Assembly (NCBI GenBank): GCA_964442135.1
Contig: CAYTYN010000041.1
Location: 1 to 12,948 of the forward strand
Length of the DNA stretch: 12,948 nt
Direction of reading: 5' to 3'
Origin: Avanaerovorax sp964442135
Lineage (GTDB): Bacteria > Bacillota > Clostridia > Peptostreptococcales > Anaerovoracaceae
Made by a program: the position numbers and the translations under genes. The notes beneath the pieces were generated by a model. That model was not told the DNA's origin. It worked only from the letters and a program-made list of their open reading frames with translations, and made no database searches. Positions within the stretch are counted from its first letter, which is position 1. The number at the start of each line of letters is the position of its first letter. Positions 1 through 6,079 of the stretch are shown here, piece after piece.

Positions 1-445
1 TCTCGGGAGCCAGCTCTATCTGAAGTCCCACCCTGCCGCCGCTTACTAATATGGCGTCGTAGAGAAGAGCGTTCTCATCTATCGCAATCTTAAACTCCCT
101 TTTCATTCCTATGGGAGAACATCCCCCTTTGACGTACCCCGTCACCTTGGTTATATCTCTAGCCTTTATCATCTCCATACTCTTCTCGCCGAAGTGAGCG
201 GCAGCCTTTTTCAGATCCAGCTCATCCTCCACGGCGATGACACAGACGTAATTTTCCCTGCTGTGACCCTCCGTCACTAGGGTCTTGAAAACCCGAGCCG
301 GATCTTCTCCGGTGGCTTTAGCTGCGGAAACTCCGTCGAGAAAGCCCTCCGGAGCTTCATAGGTGTGAAGCCGGTACTCTATTCCCGAAGTCTCCGCTAT
401 CCTGACCGCGTTGGTCTTAGCCGTATGTTCTTTTTTTCTGCCCAC
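1..445 (-). CDS. ybaK: Cys-tRNA(Pro)/aminoacyl-tRNA deacylase, YbaK/EbsC family (3' end cut by window edge)
   Basis: Reading the minus strand from a GTG at 445 gives an open frame of 148 codons running off the window without a stop. It begins VGRKKEHTAKTNAVRIAE and contains the YbaK-family blocks HTYEAPEGFLDGVSAA, ARVFKTLVTEG, NYVCVIAVEDELDLKKAA and GYVKGGCSPIGMK. The last is the conserved GG-x-SP-x-G segment of the substrate pocket. The visible end, GGRVGLQIELAPE, is normally close to the C-terminus, so only about ten residues are missing. The family hydrolyses cysteine mischarged onto tRNA(Pro), a cytoplasmic proofreading step. The GTG start is supported by AAGGGA about 10 nt upstream; I see no in-frame ATG near it. 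The gene follows the terminator of hppA, and no convincing promoter is visible between them. Confidence 0.9.
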   Translation of the reverse strand, partial: MGRKKEHTAKTNAVRIAETSGIEYRLHTYEAPEGFLDGVSAAKATGEDPARVFKTLVTEGHSRENYVCVIAVEDELDLKKAAAHFGEKSMEMIKARDITKVTGYVKGGCSPIGMKREFKIAIDENALLYDAILVSGGRVGLQIELAPE

Positions 446-478
446 CTGTAAGTCTTCCCTTCTTAAGTCTGAAAGTCG

Positions 479-515
479 AAAAAAAAAGCGTGGACAGAAC
501 CCCATCCGCGCTTTT
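479..515 (-). terminator. Intrinsic terminator of the secG-hppA transcript
   Basis: Read on the minus strand, the arms GCG-C-GGA (511-505) and TCC-A-CGC (494-488) pair as 3 + 3 bp around one C/A mismatch, with a 10-nt loop. The stem is extended by AAAA/TTTT and runs into nine consecutive T residues (487-479). It starts about 20 nt after the hppA stop codon. This is a standard rho-independent terminator, isolating hppA from the ybaK-family gene. Because of the A/T-rich flanks it could also work weakly on the plus strand, but no plus-strand gene ends here. Confidence 0.85.
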
Positions 516-533
516 CATTATTTCATATACTTA

Positions 534-2543
534 CTACACAATCAGTCCGGTACCGAAAAGTGGTGCGAAAACTACTGCAACTATGGTCATCAGCTTGATG
601 AGAATGTTGATGGACGGTCCGGAAGTATCCTTGAACGGATCTCCTACCGTATCCCCTACTATAGCAGCTCTGTGAGATTCGCTTCCCTTTCCGCCGTAAT
701 TTCCTTCTTCAATGTACTTCTTGGCATTGTCCCATGCGCCGCCGGCATTGGCCATCATTATAGCTAAGAGAACTCCCGATGAGAGAGAGCCGGCCAGCAT
801 ACCCGCAAGAGCCTCAGAGCCCAGAACGAATCCGACCAGAATCGGAGCAACTATGGCCATAAGTCCGGGGATGATCATTTCACGGAGAGCCGCACCGGTG
901 GAAATGGCAACGCATCTCGCATAATCCGGCTTTTCGGTTCCCTTCATAATGCCCGGCTTCTCCTTGAACTGTCTCCTTACTTCCTCGATCATCTGATTAG
1001 CGGCCTTGCCCACTGAGTTCATGGTCAATGCCGAGAACAGGAACGGAAGCATGGCTCCGATGAAGAGTCCGATTATGACCATAGGATCGAGCAAGCTTAC
1101 GGAATCTATACCGGCTACCTCAGCGTAGGACACGAACAGAGCCAGAGCCGTAAGAGCGGCGGATCCGATGGCGAAGCCCTTGCCTATAGCCGCTGTAGTG
1201 TTCCCTACGGAGTCCAACTTATCGGTGATCTCTCTTACTTCGGATGGAAGCTCGGACATCTCGGCTATACCACCGGCGTTATCGGAAACAGGTCCGTAAG
1301 CGTCTACGGCTACGGTTATGCCTGTAGTTGAAAGCATACCAACAGCGGATAAGGCTATTCCATATACTCCTGCAAAGTAGTAGGATATGAAAATACCGGC
1401 TGCGATGAGGATGATAGGAATCAAAGTGGACATCATTCCGACAGCAAAACCGCTGATTATGGTAGTAGCAGATCCGGTCTGGGACTGCTCCGCGATTTTC
1501 TTTACGTAAGTGTAATCGCCGGATGTGTAGACCTCAGTAATCTTACCTATGGCGATACCTACTACCAGACCTGCAATGATAGCCCATGCATATGTGTAAT
1601 CCCCCATCATTACCCTGGAAAGGATGATGGATGCAACTATAACGATAACACCCGAAATGTAAGTTCCCATGTTCAGCGCTTTAGCCGGGTTTACATTATC
1701 CCCGCCCTTAACGCAGAGAATTCCCACAACGGAGGCTAAGATACCTACAGCTGAAAGAACCAGCGGGAACAGAGCCGCTATCTCCTCGGTAATGAAGGAC
1801 GCCTCAGTCGCACTGGCGACAGCCACCGCGGCGAGGGTGATAGCGGAGATGATGGAGCCTACGTAGGACTCGAACAGGTCGGAACCCATGCCCGCTACGT
1901 CGCCTACGTTGTCGCCTACGTTATCTGATATAACAGCCGGGTTTCTCGGATCGTCCTCAGGTATTCCGGCCTCAACCTTACCAACCAGATCAGCGCCCAC
2001 GTCTGCGGCCTTAGTGTAGATACCTCCTCCAACTCTTCCAAAGAGAGCCATAGAAGAAGCTCCGAGACCGAAACCGGTGATACACTCTACTACATCAGCC
2101 AAATCCAAAACGCAGAACACTACGCCCAGCCCGAAGAGACCGAAACCGGATACGCAAAGACCCATAACCGATCCGCTCCTGAAGGCGATCTTGAGAGCCT
2201 TGGGCATACCGGAAGTCATGGCTGCGTTAGCGGTCCTCACGTTACCTAAAGTAGCCACCTTCATTCCGCAGAAGCCCGCGAAAACAGAAAGAAACGCTCC
2301 GATGACGAACAGAACGGCGGTGAGCCACTTAATTCCGAAGCCGATGAGAACGAAGAGTATGGCTACTACGACTATCATAGTCTTATATTCTTTTCCAAGG
2401 AAAGCCATAGCACCTTCTCTGATGTATCCGGCGATTTCCTTCATCCTGTCTGTTCCTTCCTCAGCCTTAGATATCCAAGATGCGAGACATCCCGCCACAA
2501 GGATACCAATCAGAGCCGCAACGGGAACCAGCCAATTGATCAT
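534..2543 (-). CDS. hppA: Membrane-bound pyrophosphatase, K+-dependent, Na+-translocating type
   Basis: This 669-residue polytopic protein has normal family length. It couples cytoplasmic PPi hydrolysis to cation export, storing PPi energy as an ion gradient. The PPi/Mg site is visible: DVGADLVGKVE (181-191), then DDPRNPAVISDNVGDNVGD (197-215), plus the distal acidic/basic segment DNAKKYIEEG near the C-terminus. Two diagnostic positions stand out. GNTTAA (447-452) has Ala where K+-independent enzymes have Lys, so K+ dependence is expected. DLFES (222-226) has the glutamate position typical of Na+ or Na+/H+ pumps, whereas plant-type H+ pumps read DLFGSYAE. The ATG has AGGAGGT about 10 nt upstream. 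It is the last gene of a probable secG-hppA unit, 97 nt after secG. Ion specificity is inferred from motifs, and a dual Na+/H+ pump is possible. Confidence 0.96.
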   Translation of the reverse strand: MINWLVPVAALIGILVAGCLASWISKAEEGTDRMKEIAGYIREGAMAFLGKEYKTMIVVVAILFVLIGFGIKWLTAVLFVIGAFLSVFAGFCGMKVATLGNVRTANAAMTSGMPKALKIAFRSGSVMGLCVSGFGLFGLGVVFCVLDLADVVECITGFGLGASSMALFGRVGGGIYTKAADVGADLVGKVEAGIPEDDPRNPAVISDNVGDNVGDVAGMGSDLFESYVGSIISAITLAAVAVASATEASFITEEIAALFPLVLSAVGILASVVGILCVKGGDNVNPAKALNMGTYISGVIVIVASIILSRVMMGDYTYAWAIIAGLVVGIAIGKITEVYTSGDYTYVKKIAEQSQTGSATTIISGFAVGMMSTLIPIILIAAGIFISYYFAGVYGIALSAVGMLSTTGITVAVDAYGPVSDNAGGIAEMSELPSEVREITDKLDSVGNTTAAIGKGFAIGSAALTALALFVSYAEVAGIDSVSLLDPMVIIGLFIGAMLPFLFSALTMNSVGKAANQMIEEVRRQFKEKPGIMKGTEKPDYARCVAISTGAALREMIIPGLMAIVAPILVGFVLGSEALAGMLAGSLSSGVLLAIMMANAGGAWDNAKKYIEEGNYGGKGSESHRAAIVGDTVGDPFKDTSGPSINILIKLMTIVAVVFAPLFGTGLIV

Positions 2544-2563
2544 AAGATAATACCTCCTCTGAA

Positions 2564-2614
2564 GCCCGACGGATAAAGAGACACATCCTCTCCCAAACCC
2601 CGTTTCCGTCAGGC
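2564..2614 (-). repeat. Inverted repeat in the hppA leader
   Basis: On the minus strand GCCTGACGG (2614-2606) can pair with CCGTCGGGC (2572-2564), nine positions with one G-T wobble, closing a loop of about 33 nt. The loop can hold a smaller GAGA/TCTC pairing. The structure ends about 7 nt before the hppA AGGAGG. No T-tract follows, so it is not a terminator. It may be an mRNA processing or translation-control hairpin between secG and hppA, or chance. Confidence 0.4.
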
Positions 2615-2640
2615 AAAGCTATAAAGTCAACAAAGTTACT

Positions 2641-2874
2641 TTATGATGATATGGTTACAAGCGCCAGCGATACGACAATGAAAAGAACGGCGGCAACTAC
2701 AGTCATCTTTTTCAGTATTGATTCGTATCCTCTGCTCTTTTTCTTTCCGAACAGCTGCTCAGCTCCTCCCGCGATGGAACCTGACAGTCCGTCACTGTTT
2801 CCCGGCTGGAGCAATACGGTAGCTATAAGGAAAACGCTTACTATCGCTAATATAATCATTAAAGCAGTATGCAT
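2641..2874 (-). CDS. secG: Preprotein translocase subunit SecG
   Basis: This 77-residue protein has the SecG layout: an N-terminal hydrophobic helix (about 4-22), the conserved cytoplasmic loop LLQPGNSDGLSGSIAGG followed by AEQLFGKKKSRG, and a second hydrophobic helix (about 56-75). SecG is the small accessory subunit of the SecYEG channel. The ATG is preceded by AAGGAGGG 6 nt upstream. It lies 124 nt downstream of tpiA and upstream of hppA. In many Clostridia secG follows the glycolytic genes and precedes rnr/smpB; here the next gene is hppA. Confidence 0.95.
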   Translation of the reverse strand: MHTALMIILAIVSVFLIATVLLQPGNSDGLSGSIAGGAEQLFGKKKSRGYESILKKMTVVAAVLFIVVSLALVTISS

Positions 2875-2906
2875 TATCTTCCCTCCTTTAGAATTCTAGC
2901 CATTAA

Positions 2907-2935
2907 ACTTTATCATACAAAAACGTTAAAATCAA
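2907..2935 (-). promoter_or_regulatory. Candidate secG(-hppA) promoter
   Basis: Minus-strand TTGATT (2935-2930), a 17-nt spacer, then TAAAGT (2912-2907), each matching the sigma-70 consensus at four of six positions, about 33 nt upstream of the secG start. An overlapping TATGAT is an alternative -10 but has no well-placed -35. The elements are moderate, and secG may instead be read from the glycolytic genes. Confidence 0.35.
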
Positions 2936-2952
2936 GGGAAACATGACCACCC

Positions 2953-2970
2953 GTGCATATTTTGTGCATA
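2953..2970. repeat. Direct heptamer repeat GTGCATA x2, 11-bp phased
   Basis: Top strand GTGCATA at 2953-2959 and again at 2964-2970, start to start 11 bp, so both copies lie on the same face of the helix. The pair sits in the tpiA-secG gap, just upstream of the candidate secG promoter. The self-complementary decamer GACCGCGGTC follows at 2978-2987. This resembles a small regulator site, but no regulator can be named. Confidence 0.3.
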
Positions 2971-2998
2971 CTTCGGTGACCGCGGTCTGCCTTCCCCG

Positions 2999-3757
2999 TC
3001 AAAATTTTATCATCTCCATGAACTTGTCCGGATCTAAGCTGGCTCCTCCCACCAGCGCGCCGTCGATTTCATCCATTGCCATAATATGGGAAGCGTTTTC
3101 AGGCTTCACGCTCCCGCCGTACAGGATGCTGACTTTGTCGCAGGTGTCCTCTCCGTACGCGTCCCGAAGGGCTCTTCGTATGAGAGCGCACATCCGGTCT
3201 GCCTGCTCAGGGGAAGCCGTTCTGCCCGACCCGATGGCCCACACCGGTTCGTAGGCTATTACCATTCGCGAGACCTCATCCCCTTTGAGATCCTTTAGAG
3301 CCCTTTCCAGCTGACCCTTCACCACCTGCTCCTGTTTTCCCTCTTCTCTCTCCTGCAGGGCCTCTCCTACGCAGAGTATAGGAGTTATCCCGCTGTTCCT
3401 CAAAAGCTTTTTCACCTTCAGGTTTACGGCTTCATCAGTCTCGCCGAAATACTGCCTTCTCTCCGAGTGTCCTGCTATGCAGTAGTCCACATCCAGCTCC
3501 TTCAGCATTTGGAGAGATATCTCTCCGGTAAAGGCTCCTTCGTCCTCGTAGTGGACGTTCTGGGCTCCTACACCGACGCCCGTCCCCTTCAGCTCTTCCT
3601 TGAGGACGTCGAGCTGTGTATACGGCGCTATAATTGCCGCCCTTACACCCGTATCCTCATACAGCTCTTTTAAACGCCGTGCGAACTCCGCCGCCTCTTT
3701 CCTGGTCTTATACATCTTCCAGTTTCCGGCTATCAGAGGAACTCTTTTTCCCATCAT
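2999..3757 (-). CDS. tpiA: Triose-phosphate isomerase
   Basis: This 252-residue protein interconverts dihydroxyacetone phosphate and glyceraldehyde-3-phosphate in the cytoplasm. It has the full TIM-barrel signature set: AGNWKM (10-15, with Asn12 and catalytic Lys14), CIAGHSERRQYFGET (catalytic His97), VIAYEPVWAIGSGRTAS (catalytic Glu170 and the flexible lid), and the phosphate-binding ILYGGSVKPENA and GALVGGASL near the end. Its ATG begins one nt after the pgk stop codon, and AGGAGG in the pgk tail serves as ribosome binding site, so it is translationally coupled. Two adjacent ATG codons (3757 and 3754) are both usable. No terminator with a T-tract is evident downstream. Confidence 0.97.
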   Translation of the reverse strand: MMGKRVPLIAGNWKMYKTRKEAAEFARRLKELYEDTGVRAAIIAPYTQLDVLKEELKGTGVGVGAQNVHYEDEGAFTGEISLQMLKELDVDYCIAGHSERRQYFGETDEAVNLKVKKLLRNSGITPILCVGEALQEREEGKQEQVVKGQLERALKDLKGDEVSRMVIAYEPVWAIGSGRTASPEQADRMCALIRRALRDAYGEDTCDKVSILYGGSVKPENASHIMAMDEIDGALVGGASLDPDKFMEMIKF

Positions 3758-3758
3758 T

Positions 3759-4946
3759 CTACGCCTCCTGAATCACGGCTATTCCCGGAAGCTCCGTCCC
3801 CTCTAAGAATTCTAAGGACGCGCCTCCTCCCGTGGAAATATGTGTCATCTTATCCTCAAGGCCAAAGGCCTTTACCGCCGCCGCGGAATCGCCGCCGCCT
3901 ATGACAGTGACAGCCTTCGAATCAGCCAAGGCTTCAGCGACAGCTTCGGTACCCGCTGCGAAAGCGGGCATCTCGAATACTCCGGCAGGACCGTTCCATA
4001 CTATGGTCTTTGCCTTTAAAAGCTCCTCTCTGAAAAGCTCCCTGGTTTTAGGCCCTATATCCATTCCCATCATGGAGGAAGGTATATTATTCCTGTCTGT
4101 TACCAAAACTTCGGCGTCATTTTTAAACTCATCGGCGCAGACCACGTCTACAGGAAGGAGAATCCTCACTCCTGAGTTCTCAGCCTTTTCAAGCAGCTCT
4201 CCTGCCAGTCCGACGCTGTCTTCGTCCAGTATGGATTTTCCGATCTCCAGACCCATGGCTTTAAAAAAGGTGAAGCTCATTCCCCCTGCTATTATCAGGA
4301 CATCCACCTTTGTGAGGAGATTATTTATTACCTTTATCTTATCTCCTACCTTGGCTCCTCCCATAACGGCCGCGAAAGGCCTTTCCGGATTGTCAACGGC
4401 GTTCCCCAGGAATTTCACTTCCTTTTCTATCAGGAATCCCGATACGGCAGGGAGAAACTCAGCCACCCCGGCGGTGGAGGAATGAGCACGGTGAGCCGTC
4501 CCGAAGGCCTCCTGTACGAAAACATCCCCGAGAGAAGCCAGCTCTTCGGAAAAGCTTCTGTCGTTTTCCGTCTCTCCTTTTCTATACCTTACGTTTTCAA
4601 GGAGGGCTACATCCCCGTCCCTCAGACCGGCCGCCTTCAGCCTGACGCCGTCATCCACCACCATGGGATCGGATAGGAAGACCACAGGTCTTCCCATAAG
4701 CTCCTCCAGCCTTTCCGCTACAGGCTTAAGGCTGAACCTGAGATCCGGCTGTCCCTTAGGTCTTCCAAGATGAGACATAATGACCACCCTTCCTCCGTTG
4801 TCCGAAAGATACCTTAACGTAGGAAGAGCCGCCCTTATCCTCGTGTCGTCTGTAATATTTCCGTTCTCATCCAGCGGGACATTGAAATCGCACCGCACCA
4901 AAGCGCGCACGCCCTGCCAGTTTACATCTCTAACGGTCTTTTTCAA
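3759..4946 (-). CDS. pgk: Phosphoglycerate kinase
   Basis: Phosphoglycerate kinase transfers phosphate between 1,3-bisphosphoglycerate and ADP. The family blocks are all present: VRCDFNVPL, the LGRPKG substrate segment, GGAKVGDKIKVI, the nucleotide-binding GGGDSAAAV and the C-terminal STGGGASLEFLEG. I place the start at the TTG at 4946, giving 395 residues beginning with the family-typical (M)KKTVRDV. AAGGAGG lies 5 nt upstream and overlaps the gap stop codon (TAAGGAGG). A longer frame from an ATG at 4979 adds 11 residues (MRWITPDKEAS) with no homology to known PGK N-termini and no good ribosome binding site, and would overlap gap. It is the second gene of the gap-pgk-tpiA operon; the first base of tpiA is one nt past its stop. 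Confidence 0.95.
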   Translation of the reverse strand: MKKTVRDVNWQGVRALVRCDFNVPLDENGNITDDTRIRAALPTLRYLSDNGGRVVIMSHLGRPKGQPDLRFSLKPVAERLEELMGRPVVFLSDPMVVDDGVRLKAAGLRDGDVALLENVRYRKGETENDRSFSEELASLGDVFVQEAFGTAHRAHSSTAGVAEFLPAVSGFLIEKEVKFLGNAVDNPERPFAAVMGGAKVGDKIKVINNLLTKVDVLIIAGGMSFTFFKAMGLEIGKSILDEDSVGLAGELLEKAENSGVRILLPVDVVCADEFKNDAEVLVTDRNNIPSSMMGMDIGPKTRELFREELLKAKTIVWNGPAGVFEMPAFAAGTEAVAEALADSKAVTVIGGGDSAAAVKAFGLEDKMTHISTGGGASLEFLEGTELPGIAVIQEA

Positions 4947-4951
4947 AGAGG

Positions 4952-4958
4952 CCTCCTT
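4952..4958 (-). promoter_or_regulatory. Shine-Dalgarno site deciding the pgk TTG start
   Basis: AAGGAGG on the minus strand shares its first bases with the gap stop codon TAA and stands 5 nt before TTG at 4946. It is the strongest ribosome binding site in the junction and argues for the TTG over the upstream ATG at 4979. Confidence 0.7.
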
Positions 4959-5976
4959 ATCCGGCGTTATCCACCTCATACATATGCTTTACCATCTCCA
5001 GTATTTTGCTGGAGTAACCGAATTCGTTGTCGTAAAAAGCTATAAGCTTGAAAAATTTATCGTTCAGCTCGATTCCTTCTCTGGCGTCGAATATAGACGT
5101 ATGGGGATCGCCTACGAAATCTCCCGATACCACCTCATCGTCCACGTATTCGATGACCCCGTGGAGATATGTCTCGGAAGCCTTCTTTACAGCTCTGCAT
5201 ATTCCGTCATAGGATGCGGAGGTCTTAAGTACCACGTTAAGATCTATGACGGAAACGTCGGCAGTAGGTACTCTGTAGGATATCCCTGTCATCCTCCCTG
5301 CGAGAGACGGTATTACTAAACCTACAGCCTTCGCGGCTCCTGTAGTAGACGGAATTACGTTTCCAAACACGCTTCTCCCCGTTCTCCAGTCCTTCATGGA
5401 TCTGGCGTCTACAACCTTCTGCTTGGCTGTGGCGGAATGGATGGTAGACATGAGACCCTGTTCGATCCCGAAATTATCCTCCAGAACCTTGCAGAGAGGC
5501 GCCAGACAGTTAGTAGTGCAGGATGCGTTGGACACCACCTCCATATCGCCGGTGTATTCGTCTGAGTTTACGCCGAACACGAATGTAGGAGTAGTTTTAT
5601 CCTTTGCCGGCGCCGTAATGATGACCTTCTTGGCCCCCGACATGATGTGATCCATGGCCTTCTCCGTGGTTGTATATGCCCCTGTGGCCTCTACTATATA
5701 TTCGGCACCGCATCTGTCCCAATGGATGTTCCTGGCTTCCCCCTCGCTGTATACGGGAATCTTTTTACCGTCGATGATAAGACCGTCATCATACTTTCCC
5801 ACTTCTTTAGGGAACCGTCCGAAGGTAGTATCGTATTTCAGCATGTAAACGAGATAATCGAGATCCGCGTTTCTGGCGTTAATTCCCGCGATCTCGATCT
5901 CCGGCATGTCCATAGCCGCTCTGATGACTACTCTGGCGATCCTGCCAAAACCACTGATGCCAACTTTAATTGCCAT
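4957..5976 (-). CDS. gap: Glyceraldehyde-3-phosphate dehydrogenase, type I
   Basis: This 339-residue enzyme oxidises and phosphorylates glyceraldehyde-3-phosphate to 1,3-bisphosphoglycerate. It shows the Rossmann motif GISGFGRIAR (6-15), the catalytic SNASCTTNCLAPL (Cys153), the paired HSATAKQKVVD (His180) and the IPSTTGAAKAVG phosphate-site block. One oddity: after the second beta strand the family usually reads IND, with Asp binding the adenosine ribose of NAD+. Here it reads INARNAD (32-38), so that Asp is replaced by Ala followed by Arg, with one extra residue. Relaxed or NADP+-leaning specificity is therefore possible. GGAGG lies 7 nt before the ATG. It is first in gap-pgk-tpiA, 103 nt after rpoN. 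No cggR gene separates them, unlike several clostridial loci. Confidence 0.97.
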   Translation of the reverse strand: MAIKVGISGFGRIARVVIRAAMDMPEIEIAGINARNADLDYLVYMLKYDTTFGRFPKEVGKYDDGLIIDGKKIPVYSEGEARNIHWDRCGAEYIVEATGAYTTTEKAMDHIMSGAKKVIITAPAKDKTTPTFVFGVNSDEYTGDMEVVSNASCTTNCLAPLCKVLEDNFGIEQGLMSTIHSATAKQKVVDARSMKDWRTGRSVFGNVIPSTTGAAKAVGLVIPSLAGRMTGISYRVPTADVSVIDLNVVLKTSASYDGICRAVKKASETYLHGVIEYVDDEVVSGDFVGDPHTSIFDAREGIELNDKFFKLIAFYDNEFGYSSKILEMVKHMYEVDNAG

Positions 5977-6022
5977 TTTAAACCTCCATAACTCTTTTCT
6001 GCATTAAAGTTTGAACTATCTA

Positions 6023-6051
6023 ATGCCTAAGCAGGTTTCCCTCTAAGGCAT
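6023..6051 (-). repeat. Hairpin in the rpoN-gap intergenic region
   Basis: On the minus strand ATGCCT (6051-6046) pairs with AGGCAT (6028-6023). Inward, after a T/T mismatch, AG/CT pairs, then after an A/G mismatch GGG/CCT (one wobble) closes an AAA loop. The result is an almost symmetrical 29-nt hairpin. No T-tract follows, so it is unlikely to terminate. It sits about 46 nt upstream of gap. It could be an operator, an RNase processing site or a stabilising 5' hairpin for the gap-pgk-tpiA message. Confidence 0.5.
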
Positions 6052-6079
6052 CAAAGACGTTAAATCCCGGTGCCGTCTA

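Noticed and set aside
1890..1925. Repeated GTCGCCTACGTT-like units on the top strand, first taken for a tandem repeat.
   Set aside because: They are the coding sequence of the conserved DNVGDNVGD motif of the pyrophosphatase.
2564..2614. hppA leader hairpin considered as a terminator between secG and hppA.
   Set aside because: No T-tract follows it and the ribosome binding site comes immediately after, so it cannot be an intrinsic terminator.
3832..4485. A 217-codon plus-strand open frame inside pgk.
   Set aside because: It is a low-complexity Ser/Pro/Ala-rich shadow of a highly conserved gene, with no ribosome binding site.
6023..6051. rpoN-gap hairpin considered as the rpoN terminator.
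   Set aside because: The sequence after the stem is mixed (TAGATAGTTC), without a T-run.
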